Assembly (NCBI RefSeq): GCF_014107495.1
Contig: NZ_CP041969.1
Coordinates: 4,141,501-4,205,500 of the forward strand
Reading direction: 5' to 3'
Origin: Cohnella cholangitidis
GTDB taxonomy: Bacteria > Bacillota > Bacilli > Paenibacillales > Paenibacillaceae
DNA length: 64,000 nucleotides
The position numbers were made by a program, and so were the translations under genes. Positions 1 through 8,690 of this stretch are shown here, one piece after another; positions within the stretch are counted from its first letter, which is position 1, and each line of letters begins with the position of its first letter. Under the pieces are notes generated by a model. The model saw nothing but the letters and a program-made list of their open reading frames with translations. It was not told where the DNA came from and searched no databases.

Positions 1-212
1 GCGAAGTATTCCGCAGCGGGTGCTGCTATACGCGCGGCATGGGCAAGATTTTCTATTTCCGTCCTGGACACGAGACTTATCCGACCTACTACAATCCGCA
101 AGTCCGCAAAGTCATCTCCAACGCCGTGAGATGGGCCGCGCCGGTTGATCGCGAATATCCGCGTTACGGCAACGCTCAACCTCTCGAGACGATTAAGGAG
201 AAAAACCAATGA
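1..212 (+). CDS. ThuA-like protein, C-terminal fragment
   Basis: This is the end of a gene that begins before the window, read in frame 3 and stopping with TGA at 210-212. The visible ~69 residues include RGMGKIFYFRPGHETYP and ISNAVRWAAP, which are typical of the C-terminus of ThuA-like (trehalose utilisation, glutamine-amidotransferase-fold) proteins. The stop overlaps the next start as ATGA, so it is translationally coupled to the Gfo/Idh/MocA dehydrogenase at 209. The same ThuA plus dehydrogenase pairing recurs at 22768-24609, which supports a joint role in sugar or sugar-acid catabolism. The substrate is unknown. Confidence 0.8.
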   Translation, partial: EVFRSGCCYTRGMGKIFYFRPGHETYPTYYNPQVRKVISNAVRWAAPVDREYPRYGNAQPLETIKEKNQ

Positions 213-1246
213 CGCTAAAAGTAGGGGTTATCGGTACGGGCGGGATATTCAAATGGGCTCATCTGCCGGGTTGGCTATCGTCCAAGGAAGTCGAAATCGT
301 GGCGTTCTGCGATGCCTTCCGCGCTTCCGCGGAAGCAGCGGCCAAAGACTTTCCGGATGCGAAAGTGTATGACGATTACCGCGAGTTGATCGCCGATCCG
401 TCGATCGATATCGTCGGGATCAGCACTCCGAATTTGTACCACTCGGAGATTGCCATCGCCGCTTTGCAGAAAGGGAAACACGTATTCTGCGAGAAGCCGG
501 ACGCCGTAAATCCGGTCGAGGCGCAGAAGATGGCCGACGTAGCGCGCGGCTCGGGCAAGCTGCTCATGACGATGCGCAACAACCGCTTCAGCGAGGAAGC
601 TAAATTCGCTAAACGGATTATCGAACAAGGCCAGTTGGGCGACCTTTACATGGGACGTTGCGGTTGGATTCGTCGCCGGGGCATTCCGGGGCGCGGCGGC
701 TGGTTTACGACGAAGGAGCTGTCCGGCGGCGGGCCGTTGATCGATCTTGGCGTGCACATGATCGACATGGCGATGTGGCTGAGCGGCAATCCGAAGCCGG
801 TTACGGTGTCGGGCTCGACTTACCGCAAGTTCGCCGACCGTCCGGACGCCGACGGTAAAATTCCCGCCGGGACGTTCGACGTCGAAGATCTGGCGGCAGG
901 GTTTATCCGCTTCGACAACGGCGCATCGCTGCAGATCGAATTCAGCTGGGCTTCCAACATCGAAGAAGAGAAGAAGTTCTTGGAATGGAGAGGCACGGAG
1001 GGCGGGTTCAGCCTCGTCAACGATAAGCTTCGGCTGTTTACCGAGAACTCGGGCGTACTGGTCGACCAACAGCCGATCTTCCCGGAAGCGGCTATCCCGC
1101 AGCACACCGCGAACATTCAACATTTCATCGGATGCGTACTCGGCCGGGAGACGCCGATCATTACGCCGGACCATGGCGTAGACATGATCAAGATCCTGTC
1201 CGCGATCTACGAATCCGCCGAGCTCGGGCGCGAGATCAGGCTGTAA
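209..1246 (+). CDS. Gfo/Idh/MocA family NAD(P)-dependent dehydrogenase
   Basis: A 345-residue cytoplasmic oxidoreductase. The N-terminal Rossmann fold carries the dinucleotide motif VGVIGTGGIF (residues 5-14), and the family EKP motif lies at residues 95-97, its Lys being a catalytic/cofactor-contact residue in this family. The C-terminal half (GGGPLIDLGVHMIDMAMWL) matches the alpha/beta substrate domain. The start overlaps the upstream ThuA-like stop as ATGA. Family members oxidise or isomerise sugars and inositols using NAD(P). The actual substrate cannot be read from the sequence. A paralogue lies at 23509-24609. Confidence 0.93.
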   Translation: MTLKVGVIGTGGIFKWAHLPGWLSSKEVEIVAFCDAFRASAEAAAKDFPDAKVYDDYRELIADPSIDIVGISTPNLYHSEIAIAALQKGKHVFCEKPDAVNPVEAQKMADVARGSGKLLMTMRNNRFSEEAKFAKRIIEQGQLGDLYMGRCGWIRRRGIPGRGGWFTTKELSGGGPLIDLGVHMIDMAMWLSGNPKPVTVSGSTYRKFADRPDADGKIPAGTFDVEDLAAGFIRFDNGASLQIEFSWASNIEEEKKFLEWRGTEGGFSLVNDKLRLFTENSGVLVDQQPIFPEAAIPQHTANIQHFIGCVLGRETPIITPDHGVDMIKILSAIYESAELGREIRL

Positions 1247-1319
1247 TTTTGGATAGAGAATATAGAGTAGGTATAGAAGCATGCCCGGCAATGGCGTTCC
1301 GTTGCTTGCGGCGTGCTTT

Positions 1320-1346
1320 TTGCCGTATACCGGGATGAGATATAAT
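1320..1346 (+). promoter_or_regulatory. Putative sigma-A promoter for the Nudix gene
   Basis: A TTGCCG -35 and a perfect TATAAT -10 (1341-1346) are separated by 15 bp, which is shorter than ideal. It sits in the gap before the Nudix start at 1404. Confidence 0.45.
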
Positions 1347-1403
1347 GAGTTCAGGCAGTAGATTCGCATGTAGGGAACACAACATTCGGAGCAGGTGACA
1401 GTA

Positions 1404-1961
1404 ATGGAAGTGAAGTTTTGTTCGTCGTGCGGGGCCGGGATGGAAACGCGCGAGGTGGACGGTACTTTAAGAAGAGCATGCACGAAGTGCAGCTTCGTTC
1501 ATTGGGGAAACTATAGTATTGGCGTAGGAGCTCTTGTCGTTAAGGAGGACAAGATGTTGCTCGTGCGCAGAGCGCAGGATCCGGGCAAAGGGTACTGGAC
1601 GAATCCCGGGGGCTATATCGAGCAATTGGAGCCGATAGAAGAGACGATCGTCCGCGAAGTCAGGGAAGAGTGCGGAGTCGAATCCACAATAAAGGGAATC
1701 GTCGCGCTTCGGGATCAGCCGAGGAGCATTCACAATTTGTATGTCGCGTTCGAGATGGATTACGTCGGCGGAGAACCGACTCCCGACGGAGTCGAGGTCG
1801 ATGCCGCTGGCTTCTTCGGTATGGAAGAGATGGAGGCCATGAACGTTGCTCCATTCACGAAGTGGCTCGTCGACGTCGCCCTGCGAGGCAAGTCGGACGG
1901 CTTGACCGTCGACGGCAATCCGATCGTTCCTCTTAACGGGTATGGCCTGTTTAGAGCATAG
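1404..1961 (+). CDS. Nudix hydrolase with N-terminal zinc ribbon
   Basis: A 185-residue protein. An N-terminal zinc-ribbon-like segment has Cys at 6, 9, 26 and 29 (two CxxC pairs). The Nudix fold follows, with the box from G70 through REVREECGV (residues 70-92), so the metal-binding REx2EE glutamates are present. It probably hydrolyses a nucleoside-diphosphate-linked compound, perhaps NADH-pyrophosphatase-like, but the substrate is not identifiable. An in-frame GTG at 1395 is possible. ATG 1404 is preferred because GGAGCAGG lies just upstream of it. Its 3' end shares a bidirectional terminator with the convergent gene at 2011. Confidence 0.9.
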   Translation: MEVKFCSSCGAGMETREVDGTLRRACTKCSFVHWGNYSIGVGALVVKEDKMLLVRRAQDPGKGYWTNPGGYIEQLEPIEETIVREVREECGVESTIKGIVALRDQPRSIHNLYVAFEMDYVGGEPTPDGVEVDAAGFFGMEEMEAMNVAPFTKWLVDVALRGKSDGLTVDGNPIVPLNGYGLFRA

Positions 1962-1967
1962 AAACAA

Positions 1968-2007
1968 TTAACGGGAAGCCTCTCGATTCATGAGGGCTTC
2001 CCGTTAA
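1968..2007. terminator. Bidirectional intrinsic terminator
   Basis: A 13-bp perfect stem (TTAACGGGAAGCC with its complement) and a 14-nt loop lie between the convergent stops at 1961 and 2011. Confidence 0.8.
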
Positions 2008-2010
2008 TGT

Positions 2011-4245
2011 TTACTTCGGAGGCGCTTGGACTAGCGTTTCCTTCATCGTTTCCAAGTTAAGCTGGTAGTTGCCTACCCACTTCCCGTTCTGGGACTTGTG
2101 ATAGACGATGGACTTCGCGCTTGCTTTTTGCAACCGATAGCTCGTTTTCGCGGTTCCCTGCCTAATGATTTGCTGGTTGGATCCGTCCAGATTCATCTGG
2201 AAGATCTTATCACCTTTATTATTCTGGAAGATGATCCGGTCGCCGTTGAAATACAAGTCGCTGCTCTGCCCTTCGCTGCTTAACAGCTTCTTGTCGGTGC
2301 CGTCCGGGTTAACGGAATAAATCTTATATCCGTATTGGCCGTTGACGGGCTTCTGACCCATATCGCCGTAATACACTTTGCCCCGGTAGACGTCGAAGCT
2401 TGCCGCAACGGCAATGTCTTTCTCCGCGCTTCCGTCCTTTTTGACCGAGTGGATCGTTACCTTTTTCGCTTCGGCGGCATCGTTATAATTCATCGAGCTT
2501 GGAACCCTGGTGTATACGAGATAATCGCCCGCCAGTTGCAATCGGTCCGCCTTGTTCAATCTCCCCTGGCCGGGGATCGTGCTGAGCTTTTCCAATTCGC
2601 TGCCATCGTATTTGTAACGGATAGGGTAACCTTTGTTCCCGAATCCGCTAGGGATCGTGTACCACGAATAAACGTAGGTGCCGTCAAAGTCGGTCATTCC
2701 GAAGCTAGCCGTTTGGCCTGCATACTTGGCAAGCATATGCGAGGTTTCGGAGAACTGCAGTTTGCGATAAATATCGTCGGCGAAACGTACGAATTCTCCG
2801 TATGGATTGTTTCCGTCGAGCTGAAGTTTCTTCAAATAAGAATTCTCGAGATAGTAGAGGATACCGTCCTTGTTCAGCAGAAATTGAAAGTTTCCGTCCA
2901 AGACGATTTCCCTGGCTTTCCCGGCTTGCTCTCGGACCAGATATTTGCGGGTGTACGAGATCCCGTTCTCGCCGAATCGGAAATCGGCCGCGGATTCCAG
3001 CGTGTACACCGTTTTATAGGTCCATTCCCCTTCGCGGAACAACGTTTTGTAACCTACCTCTTTGCCGGAAAGCTTCTTCCCGCTTGCAGAGGAAGCTTCC
3101 CCTGGCTTATCGACCGGAAGTTTGTCGTCCCATACTAATAATTCCGCCCGGAGTTTCCCGTCCAAGCTGCCCATGAACAGCGTGTTGCCGTTGTCGAGGG
3201 GGATGGAAACCAAACTGCCGTACTGATAATTCATGGCCGGGCCCGGAGACCATTGATCGGTGGAGGGATCGTAAACTTCCGTAGCGTTGATCCATTTATG
3301 ATCCGATCCTTTGCCTCCTGCGACGAGCACTTTTCCGTTAGGTAAACTTGCCGCGGCGGAGAAATATCTTGCCGTCTTCATCGGGCTGATCGATTGCCAA
3401 TAGTTGTTGTCCACTTGGAAAATAAATGCCTTACTGGTAGGGTGTATGGTTGTATTTCCGCCATCAGAACCCCCGGCATGAAGGAAGTTTCCGTCGTTCA
3501 TGGCGACAACGCTAGGATAGGATATCGGAGAAGGCATCATGCTCGTAGTAGAGAATTGATCGTTCTTTGCCCGATACAATTGGCCGTGCGAGAAGAACTC
3601 CCCGGCTTTGCTGCCGGTGTTCAGGACATCGCCTTGCTTGTTGACGGTTAGCGTACTGCCTACATAAGCCAATGCGGCCGGCTCCGTCCATTCTTCTGTC
3701 GAAGGGTCGTACAAATAAACGAAATTTTCATTAATCGCGTTGACGTTGAAATAACCGATGACAAGGATTTTGCCGTTTGGCAGCGATGCCGCGTCCATGT
3801 TAACGTAACCGGCCATGGCCCCGGGCAATTCGGCTGCCGGCGTGGCCTTCTGGGTGCGAAGATCGAATATGACGTTCTGTTTGTAGGTAATGCCGTTTGC
3901 ATCCAGACCGCCGATCAACATCACTTTGTCGTCGTTTATTTTCGCAATGGCGGACGCTTTCGCGATCCCTGAAATTTTCATCGTCGTCCAACGGTTGTTA
4001 TTGGCGTCATAAGTGAATAAGTTTTGGGCGGACAGAAACAATACGCGATTTCCCGATAAAGGAATCGGATCGTAAAGAGCGGACAACGCGGAAGGCAAGT
4101 TGCTTAGGGCTTGGAATGATCCGTTTGACGAAGGGTTCGTCGCCGCATCGGTACGGGGAGTTAGGATCGCGGAGAACACCGATAGGATGAGCAAGATTCG
4201 CAGAGTCAAGGCGAGAGGGGGGTAACGATGCTTCATAGTTGTCAT
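2011..4245 (-). CDS. Secreted Kelch-type beta-propeller protein with DUF5050-like C-terminus
   Basis: A 744-residue exported protein. An N-terminal signal peptide (hydrophobic residues ~10-32, ending near TPRTDA) precedes repeated Kelch-like blades over residues ~45-370 (for example VMLIGGLDANG, FLHAGGSDGG, VLVAGGKGSD). The C-terminal half (~520-740) has repeated YSVNPDGTDKKLL / FQMNLDGSNQQII units of the DUF5050/TolB-like propeller kind. No catalytic residues are recognisable, so it is probably a surface binding or adhesion protein. GGAGG lies 5 bp before the first ATG, which fixes this start. It is monocistronic. Confidence 0.75.
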   Translation of the reverse strand: MTTMKHRYPPLALTLRILLILSVFSAILTPRTDAATNPSSNGSFQALSNLPSALSALYDPIPLSGNRVLFLSAQNLFTYDANNNRWTTMKISGIAKASAIAKINDDKVMLIGGLDANGITYKQNVIFDLRTQKATPAAELPGAMAGYVNMDAASLPNGKILVIGYFNVNAINENFVYLYDPSTEEWTEPAALAYVGSTLTVNKQGDVLNTGSKAGEFFSHGQLYRAKNDQFSTTSMMPSPISYPSVVAMNDGNFLHAGGSDGGNTTIHPTSKAFIFQVDNNYWQSISPMKTARYFSAAASLPNGKVLVAGGKGSDHKWINATEVYDPSTDQWSPGPAMNYQYGSLVSIPLDNGNTLFMGSLDGKLRAELLVWDDKLPVDKPGEASSASGKKLSGKEVGYKTLFREGEWTYKTVYTLESAADFRFGENGISYTRKYLVREQAGKAREIVLDGNFQFLLNKDGILYYLENSYLKKLQLDGNNPYGEFVRFADDIYRKLQFSETSHMLAKYAGQTASFGMTDFDGTYVYSWYTIPSGFGNKGYPIRYKYDGSELEKLSTIPGQGRLNKADRLQLAGDYLVYTRVPSSMNYNDAAEAKKVTIHSVKKDGSAEKDIAVAASFDVYRGKVYYGDMGQKPVNGQYGYKIYSVNPDGTDKKLLSSEGQSSDLYFNGDRIIFQNNKGDKIFQMNLDGSNQQIIRQGTAKTSYRLQKASAKSIVYHKSQNGKWVGNYQLNLETMKETLVQAPPK

Positions 4246-4345
4246 TGGATCCTCCGGTTAAAATATGTATTTTCCCTATTATTATATCGAAATCCATATG
4301 TTTCCCCAGATCAAGCAGTGGCGTTATTTACTTATTTTACCGTTA

Positions 4346-4390
4346 AAAAAACGCCGATTGCTCTCAAATGACAAGAGAGATCGGCGTTTC
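4346..4390 (-). terminator. Intrinsic terminator of the sugar isomerase gene
   Basis: The stem AACGCCGAT.CTCTC pairs with GAGAG.ATCGGCGTT, followed by a T run on the minus strand. It lies just past the stop at 4401. Confidence 0.8.
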
Positions 4391-4400
4391 AGAACTAATC

Positions 4401-5168
4401 TTAGATTACTTTCGACAGGATTTCGTCTTTGAACTGTCGGACCGCTAAGTCCGTATCGATCGTAAAGCCGCATTCCAAGCCGACGAAACCGGCAAATCCG
4501 CTGTCTCTGATCGAGCGTAAAATGTTGACGTAGTTAAGCTCGCCGGTGCCCGGTTGCTTGCGCCCGGGGTTGTCCGCGATGTGGTAGTGGTTGATCCGGT
4601 CTTTGTACCCGACCGCGTTGCGGATCACGTTGCCTTCGGTAATCTGTTGATGATAGACGTCGAAGACGAGCTTGACGTTCGGGCTGTCGACTTGGTCGAT
4701 CACGTCGACGGATTCGTCCGATCGTTGCAAGAAATGCCCATGATGGTCGACGAGTCCGTTCAACGGTTCGAGCTCCAGCACGATGCCGGCTTCTTCGAAG
4801 AGAGGCGCGCAACGCTTTAACGTCTCTACCATCGCCTGGCGTTGCGTATCCCGAGGGATTCCTTCGAGTACGTTTCCCGTCTGGGAGATGACGGAGCGGA
4901 CGTTCAATATTTTACACGCTTCGATCGTTTGGCGAACGCCTTCTATGTAAGCGTCTCTCAGCGATTCGTCGACGAGGCTGATGAACTTGGTGCAGGTCGC
5001 GCTAATGCCGACGCCGATTCGTTCTTGCTCTCTTGCCGTATTTTTCAGATCGGGCAGTTCCCACCAAGCATAGTATTCGAGTCCGTGGAAACCGTGTTCT
5101 TTGACTTTCTCTAGATGATAGACCTCGTCCTTGCCCGGGTAAGCGCCTATGCATAAGGAATATTTCAA
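4401..5168 (-). CDS. Sugar phosphate isomerase/epimerase (AP endonuclease 2-like TIM barrel)
   Basis: A 255-residue cytoplasmic TIM-barrel protein of the xylose isomerase-like/AP-endonuclease-2 family. Supporting segments are VLELEPLNG, NVKLVFDVYHQQ, INHYHIADNPGR and GFVGLECGF, which hold the Glu, Asp and His residues that bind the divalent metal in this family. It probably isomerises or epimerises a keto-sugar (hydroxypyruvate isomerase or tagatose epimerase-like). The start is TTG at 5168-5166, 10 bp after GGAG, with no usable ATG nearby. It is divergent from the ThuA-like gene at 5348. Confidence 0.85.
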   Translation of the reverse strand: MKYSLCIGAYPGKDEVYHLEKVKEHGFHGLEYYAWWELPDLKNTAREQERIGVGISATCTKFISLVDESLRDAYIEGVRQTIEACKILNVRSVISQTGNVLEGIPRDTQRQAMVETLKRCAPLFEEAGIVLELEPLNGLVDHHGHFLQRSDESVDVIDQVDSPNVKLVFDVYHQQITEGNVIRNAVGYKDRINHYHIADNPGRKQPGTGELNYVNILRSIRDSGFAGFVGLECGFTIDTDLAVRQFKDEILSKVI

Positions 5169-5347
5169 GTTGTTCGAACTCCTCTCGGATGTAGATAAGG
5201 GTAGGTTGACCGCGTTGCCAAACGAATTCGTTCATCGAGGCCTTGCTCATTCATTATACCTCTTATCCTATTCGAATAACGAGAGGATTCGGCCGGAGCG
5301 AGGTGGTACAATGATAGAGCAAGCAATACGGAAGGAGACAAGAAGCC

Positions 5348-5983
5348 ATGACGACTATTCAAGCGCTAGCCTTAGGAAACTACTCGGATGCCATCTATCA
5401 TCCTTTCGAAGGCGTCGACAAGGAGATCGAGCAAATTTTTCAAGGTAAAATAGACGTCCGGAGCACGGGCGATTACGGAATGTTGAATGAAGAATATTTA
5501 GCGCCTTACCGGCTGTTCATCTCCTACACGGAATTTCTCGAAGAGAAGCTGTCTCCCGCCCGCACGGCAGCGCTGCTCTCGTTCGTTGCGCGCGGCGGCG
5601 GACTGCTGGCGATCCACAACGGCATCTCGTTGCAAAGAAATCAAGAACTCGCGGCGATGATCGGCGGGAAGTTCATGAGCCATCCCGAATTTACTTCGTT
5701 GCCGATCCGAATTCGCGAGCCTCATCATCGGATCATGGATCGGGTCGAACCGTTCGTCGTCGACGATGAGCCTTACCGGTTCGAGTTCGACCCGTTTATT
5801 CGGAAGACGATCCTTGCCGAATACGAGCATGACGGGGAAATGTGGCCCGCGGCGTGGACGCATGAATTCGGGCTGGGGAGAGTCGTCTATTTAATGCCGG
5901 GGCATCAATTGTCCGCGTTTAAGGTCGAAGGTTACCGGAAGCTCATTCTGAACGCGGGGTTGTGGGCGGCTAAAGCGATATAA
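5348..5983 (+). CDS. ThuA-like domain protein
   Basis: A 211-residue cytoplasmic protein with the ThuA/glutamine-amidotransferase-like fold. LLSFVARGGGLLAIHNGIS, MSHPEFTSLPIRI and WTHEFGLGRVVYLMPGHQ follow the pattern of ThuA-like proteins. ATG is preceded by GGAGAC at a good distance. The family is linked to sugar use but has no settled biochemical reaction. Together with the divergent isomerase it may form a small sugar-catabolic locus. It is one of three ThuA-like genes in the window (1-212, here and 22768). Confidence 0.8.
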   Translation: MTTIQALALGNYSDAIYHPFEGVDKEIEQIFQGKIDVRSTGDYGMLNEEYLAPYRLFISYTEFLEEKLSPARTAALLSFVARGGGLLAIHNGISLQRNQELAAMIGGKFMSHPEFTSLPIRIREPHHRIMDRVEPFVVDDEPYRFEFDPFIRKTILAEYEHDGEMWPAAWTHEFGLGRVVYLMPGHQLSAFKVEGYRKLILNAGLWAAKAI

Positions 5984-6103
5984 ACTCATGACCGAAATGA
6001 CTAGTAACATATGGCTCCGGTCACTAACGGGAAAACTCTTCTTCGTATACACTGTTGATGAAATCGAAATGGTGAACGCGTAGACGAAGAGGAGAGGTTT
6101 GGA

Positions 6104-6388
6104 TTGAATAAAAAGACCAATGTTCAGGAGAACGGCTTGAAGGATTTCATTGCCGGCGCGGCTATCTTAATCCTAGCCGGAATTTGGCTGGCTTTCGTAA
6201 TCTGGAGCGCGGATAAAGCGCCTGTGCCGGCTCATTCCGAATTGCCAAACAGCATTAACGCATCGGAGATCACCGAGGATAACGGCGGAGCCGCCGTAGC
6301 GCGACGGATTATCGTGTATTCGACCGGAGTTGCCGAAGAAGAGGGAGACGCCGCGGCGGGCGGTACCGATCTCTCTTCGGCAGGTTGA
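6104..6388 (+). CDS. Small single-pass membrane protein, unknown
   Basis: A 94-residue protein starting at TTG 6104 behind AGGAGAGG. One hydrophobic helix (about residues 15-36, FIAGAAILILAGIWLAFVIW) is followed by a ~55-residue acidic, alanine-rich tail with no recognisable domain. No family is recognised. It converges on the ECF sigma gene, with only 27 bp between stops. It may be a lineage-specific protein. The strong ribosome site and compact membrane segment argue that it is real. Confidence 0.55.
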   Translation: MNKKTNVQENGLKDFIAGAAILILAGIWLAFVIWSADKAPVPAHSELPNSINASEITEDNGGAAVARRIIVYSTGVAEEEGDAAAGGTDLSSAG

Positions 6389-6401
6389 AGTAGTATAGGC
6401 C

Positions 6402-6425
6402 AAGCCGTCAAGCCGTCAAGCCGTC
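6402..6425. repeat. Triplicated 8-9 bp direct repeat at a stop codon
   Basis: CAAGCCGT recurs three times in tandem and covers the stop codon of the sigma-factor gene (6416-6418), so copy-number slippage here could change its C-terminus. Confidence 0.5.
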
Positions 6426-7168
6426 ATCATCATGCGAACCTGTTGGTAAGAGCGGAACTCGATCGCGGATGGGAATGGGGATGGCGCGGCAATGCGGTTC
6501 CCGCCCATAATTCTTGTCTGCAAAATTCCGATAGCCGCGGCCGGTTCGGCGATATCGCGCATGGCGAGCTCGACGATCGCCGGAATGTCGCCCAACCGAT
6601 AGGCCGAAGCAAGCGATCGGAGATAATCTTTTAAATGCTCTTCGGACGGATGCGGAAGAGTCTCGTTTGCTAGATCGGCGCGAACGGCGCCTAAAGACTT
6701 TCTTGCGCGATGAAGCGCTGCTTTGACCGCGCCCTCCGTTGTTTGGAGCAGTTGGGCCGTTTCGGCAATGGAATACTCGAATACGTTCCTTAACAAGAAG
6801 ACGGTTCTTTGCAACGGCGGTAAATGCCTCGTCAATGCATGGAACGCGATCTCTATTTCAATTAGGCCATTCTCGGGCGTGGCCACCATCGTTCGCTCCT
6901 TATTTAATATGCGGGCAAGCACGGTTTTCCTCCTTGCTTGGTCGATCCACGTATTTTTTGCGATCCTCAGCAACAAAGCCTCCGGATTTCGATGTCCCGT
7001 TTGTTTGGACGCTTCAAGCGCCTTAACCCAAGTATCCTGGGCTAGATCTTCCGCATCCCAAGGAGATCCGGTAAGGGAAAGACAGTATCGATTCAACGTA
7101 GCGCGCAATTGCTCATCGTCGTTTGCAGGCGCTTGCGCGGCAATCGTGCCGAGACCAATCAAGTTCAT
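6416..7168 (-). CDS. ECF-type sigma-70 family RNA polymerase sigma factor
   Basis: A 250-residue sigma factor. Region 2 (DAEDLAQDTWVKALE, about residues 38-52) and region 4 (LPPLQRTVFLLRNVFEYSIAETAQLL, about 115-140, then EGAVKAALHRARKSL) are clear. A ~75-residue extension follows region 4, as in some SigJ-like or extended ECF factors. ATG 7168 is preceded by AAGGAGAAATGCGGA. No anti-sigma gene adjoins it. The convergent small membrane protein at 6104 is the only candidate nearby, and it has no sequence signature for that role. Confidence 0.88.
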   Translation of the reverse strand: MNLIGLGTIAAQAPANDDEQLRATLNRYCLSLTGSPWDAEDLAQDTWVKALEASKQTGHRNPEALLLRIAKNTWIDQARRKTVLARILNKERTMVATPENGLIEIEIAFHALTRHLPPLQRTVFLLRNVFEYSIAETAQLLQTTEGAVKAALHRARKSLGAVRADLANETLPHPSEEHLKDYLRSLASAYRLGDIPAIVELAMRDIAEPAAAIGILQTRIMGGNRIAAPSPFPSAIEFRSYQQVRMMMTA

Positions 7169-7401
7169 TCCGCATTTCTCCTTCTTGCCTATTGGCGTTC
7201 AGGTTCAAGTTCAGGTTACGGCGTAGCCGTAGATCTTTGCTTTAGTAAACGAACGAAGTGTAGAAAAAGATACGCGAATCCTAAAATTCGTTAGCGACTT
7301 TTTATTTTTCTCCATTATAGCTTAACCTCCGTATCCTTCGCAGTCCTACGTTCGTTTACTTGTGGCAAGCGAACATCAATCAGGGAAGCGGAGGTACGCA
7401 A

Positions 7402-8001
7402 ATGACAAGTTACGTTCCATACGTGGTCGAGCAGACGAATCGCGGCGAGAGGTCCTATGATATTTACTCGCGGTTGCTGAAGGACCGAATCGTGTTTCTG
7501 GGGGCGGCGATCGACGATCAAATCGCGAACAGCATCATCGCGCAATTGCTGTTCTTGGCGGCCGAAGATCCGGAGAAGGAAATTAGCCTGTATATCAATT
7601 CTCCGGGAGGATCGACTTCGGCGGGGTTCGCCATCTACGATACGATGCAGTTCATTAAACCTCAGGTGCATACGATATGCATGGGAATGGCCGCTTCATT
7701 CGGAGCGATCCTGCTGCTCGCCGGAGCTAAGGGCAAACGTTTCGCCTTGCCGAATAGCGAGATCATGATTCACCAACCGCATGGCGGCGCGCAAGGGCAG
7801 GCAAGCGACATCGCGATCAGCGCCAAGCGAATTCTGCAAACCCGCGATAAATTGAACCGAATCGCCTCCGATCGAACGGGCCAACCTCTGGAAAGGGTGG
7901 AGAAAGACATGGATCGCGATTATTTTATGACCGCGCAAGAGGCACTTGAATACGGGATCATCGATCAGGTCATTTCTTCGCCGGATCAGGCGTTGACCCC
8001 G
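7402..8001 (+). CDS. clpP: ATP-dependent Clp protease proteolytic subunit paralogue
   Basis: A ~200-residue serine protease of the ClpP family. It forms the proteolytic chamber that works with Clp ATPases in the cytoplasm. The catalytic triad is visible and spaced as in E. coli ClpP: Ser99 in MGMAASFGA, His124 in MIHQPHGG and Asp173 in DRDYFMTA. ATG 7402 is chosen because GGAGG (7390-7394) lies 7 bp upstream; reading can extend back to 7360 without a ribosome site. The stop codon ends at 8004. No CtsR operator is visible upstream, so this may be a secondary ClpP copy. Confidence 0.92.
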
Positions 8002-8020
8002 TAAGAGAGCCGGTGGAATG

Positions 8021-8048
8021 AAGGCCGTCGAGATTTCGGCGGCCTTTT
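8021..8048 (+). terminator. Intrinsic terminator of clpP
   Basis: AAGGCCG and CGGCCTT arms are followed by TTTTG, just past the clpP stop. Confidence 0.75.
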
Positions 8049-8098
8049 GCTTTTGCGCTCGTTGCGGATTTTCCCATATGCGTCGAAGCGGCGGCTGG

Positions 8099-8481
8099 AA
8101 TAACGGCGCGGGGTGCCGCTATTATGGGGGGGTGTTGAGCGGTAGAGGAATAACGGCATGGGGTGCCGCTATTCGGGAAGAGTTGCTGCTGGGACGGCGA
8201 ATAACGGCACGGGGTGCCGTTATTAAGGGGGAAATGTTGAGCGGTAGAGGAATAACGGCATGGGGTGCCGCTATTCGGGAAGAGTTGCTGCTGGGACAGC
8301 GAATAACGGCACGGGGTGCCGTTATTAAGGGGGAAATGTTGAGCGGTAGAGGAATAACGGCATGGGGTGCCGCTATTCGGGAAGAGTTGCTGCTGGGACA
8401 GCGAATAACGGCACGGCGTGCCGTTATTAAGGGGAGATTGCTGCCTGGGCAGGAAATAACGGCACGGTATGCCGCTAATTT
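8099..8481. repeat. 51-bp tandem array of palindromic units (array 1, 8 copies)
   Basis: Units begin at 8099, 8149, 8200, 8251, 8302, 8353, 8404 and 8455. The first is 50 bp, the rest are exactly 51 bp and the last is partial. Each opens with a palindrome whose arms are AATAACGGCAC and GTGCCGTTATT (or close variants) around a 3-nt loop. Two linker types alternate, a GGGAAGAGTTGCTGC type and a GGGGAAATGTTGAGCGG type. Because 51 is divisible by three, both strands stay open and give spurious ORFs with a 17-residue period. I regard the array as non-coding. There are no CRISPR-like unique spacers. Confidence 0.9.
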
Positions 8482-8486
8482 ATAGC

Positions 8487-8690
8487 TTCGCACCGACACC
8501 CGCACCAACTCCCGCATCGACACCCGCACCGACACCCGCACCGACTCCCGCATCGACTCCCGCACCGACACCCGCACCGACACCCGCACCAACTCCCGCA
8601 CCGACACCCGCACCGACACCCGCACCGACACCCGCACCGACACCCGCACCGACACCCGCACCGACACCCGCACCGACACCCGCACCAACC
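8487..8690. repeat. 12-bp degenerate tandem repeat
   Basis: About sixteen copies of CACCCGCACCGA-like 12-mers follow array 1 directly. They would encode Pro-Thr-Pro-Ala repeats on the plus strand or Arg-Val-Ser-Val repeats on the minus strand. The only start available to the plus reading (ATG 8469) lies inside the last palindrome of array 1 and has no ribosome site, so I do not call a gene. The remaining bases to 8800 show nothing recognisable. Confidence 0.7.

Noticed and set aside
275..1483. 402-codon minus-strand ORF opposite the first dehydrogenase gene
   Set aside because: It mirrors a clear Gfo/Idh/MocA gene, has no family motifs and is rich in Arg/Asp-type shadow residues. It is a by-product of GC-rich codon use.
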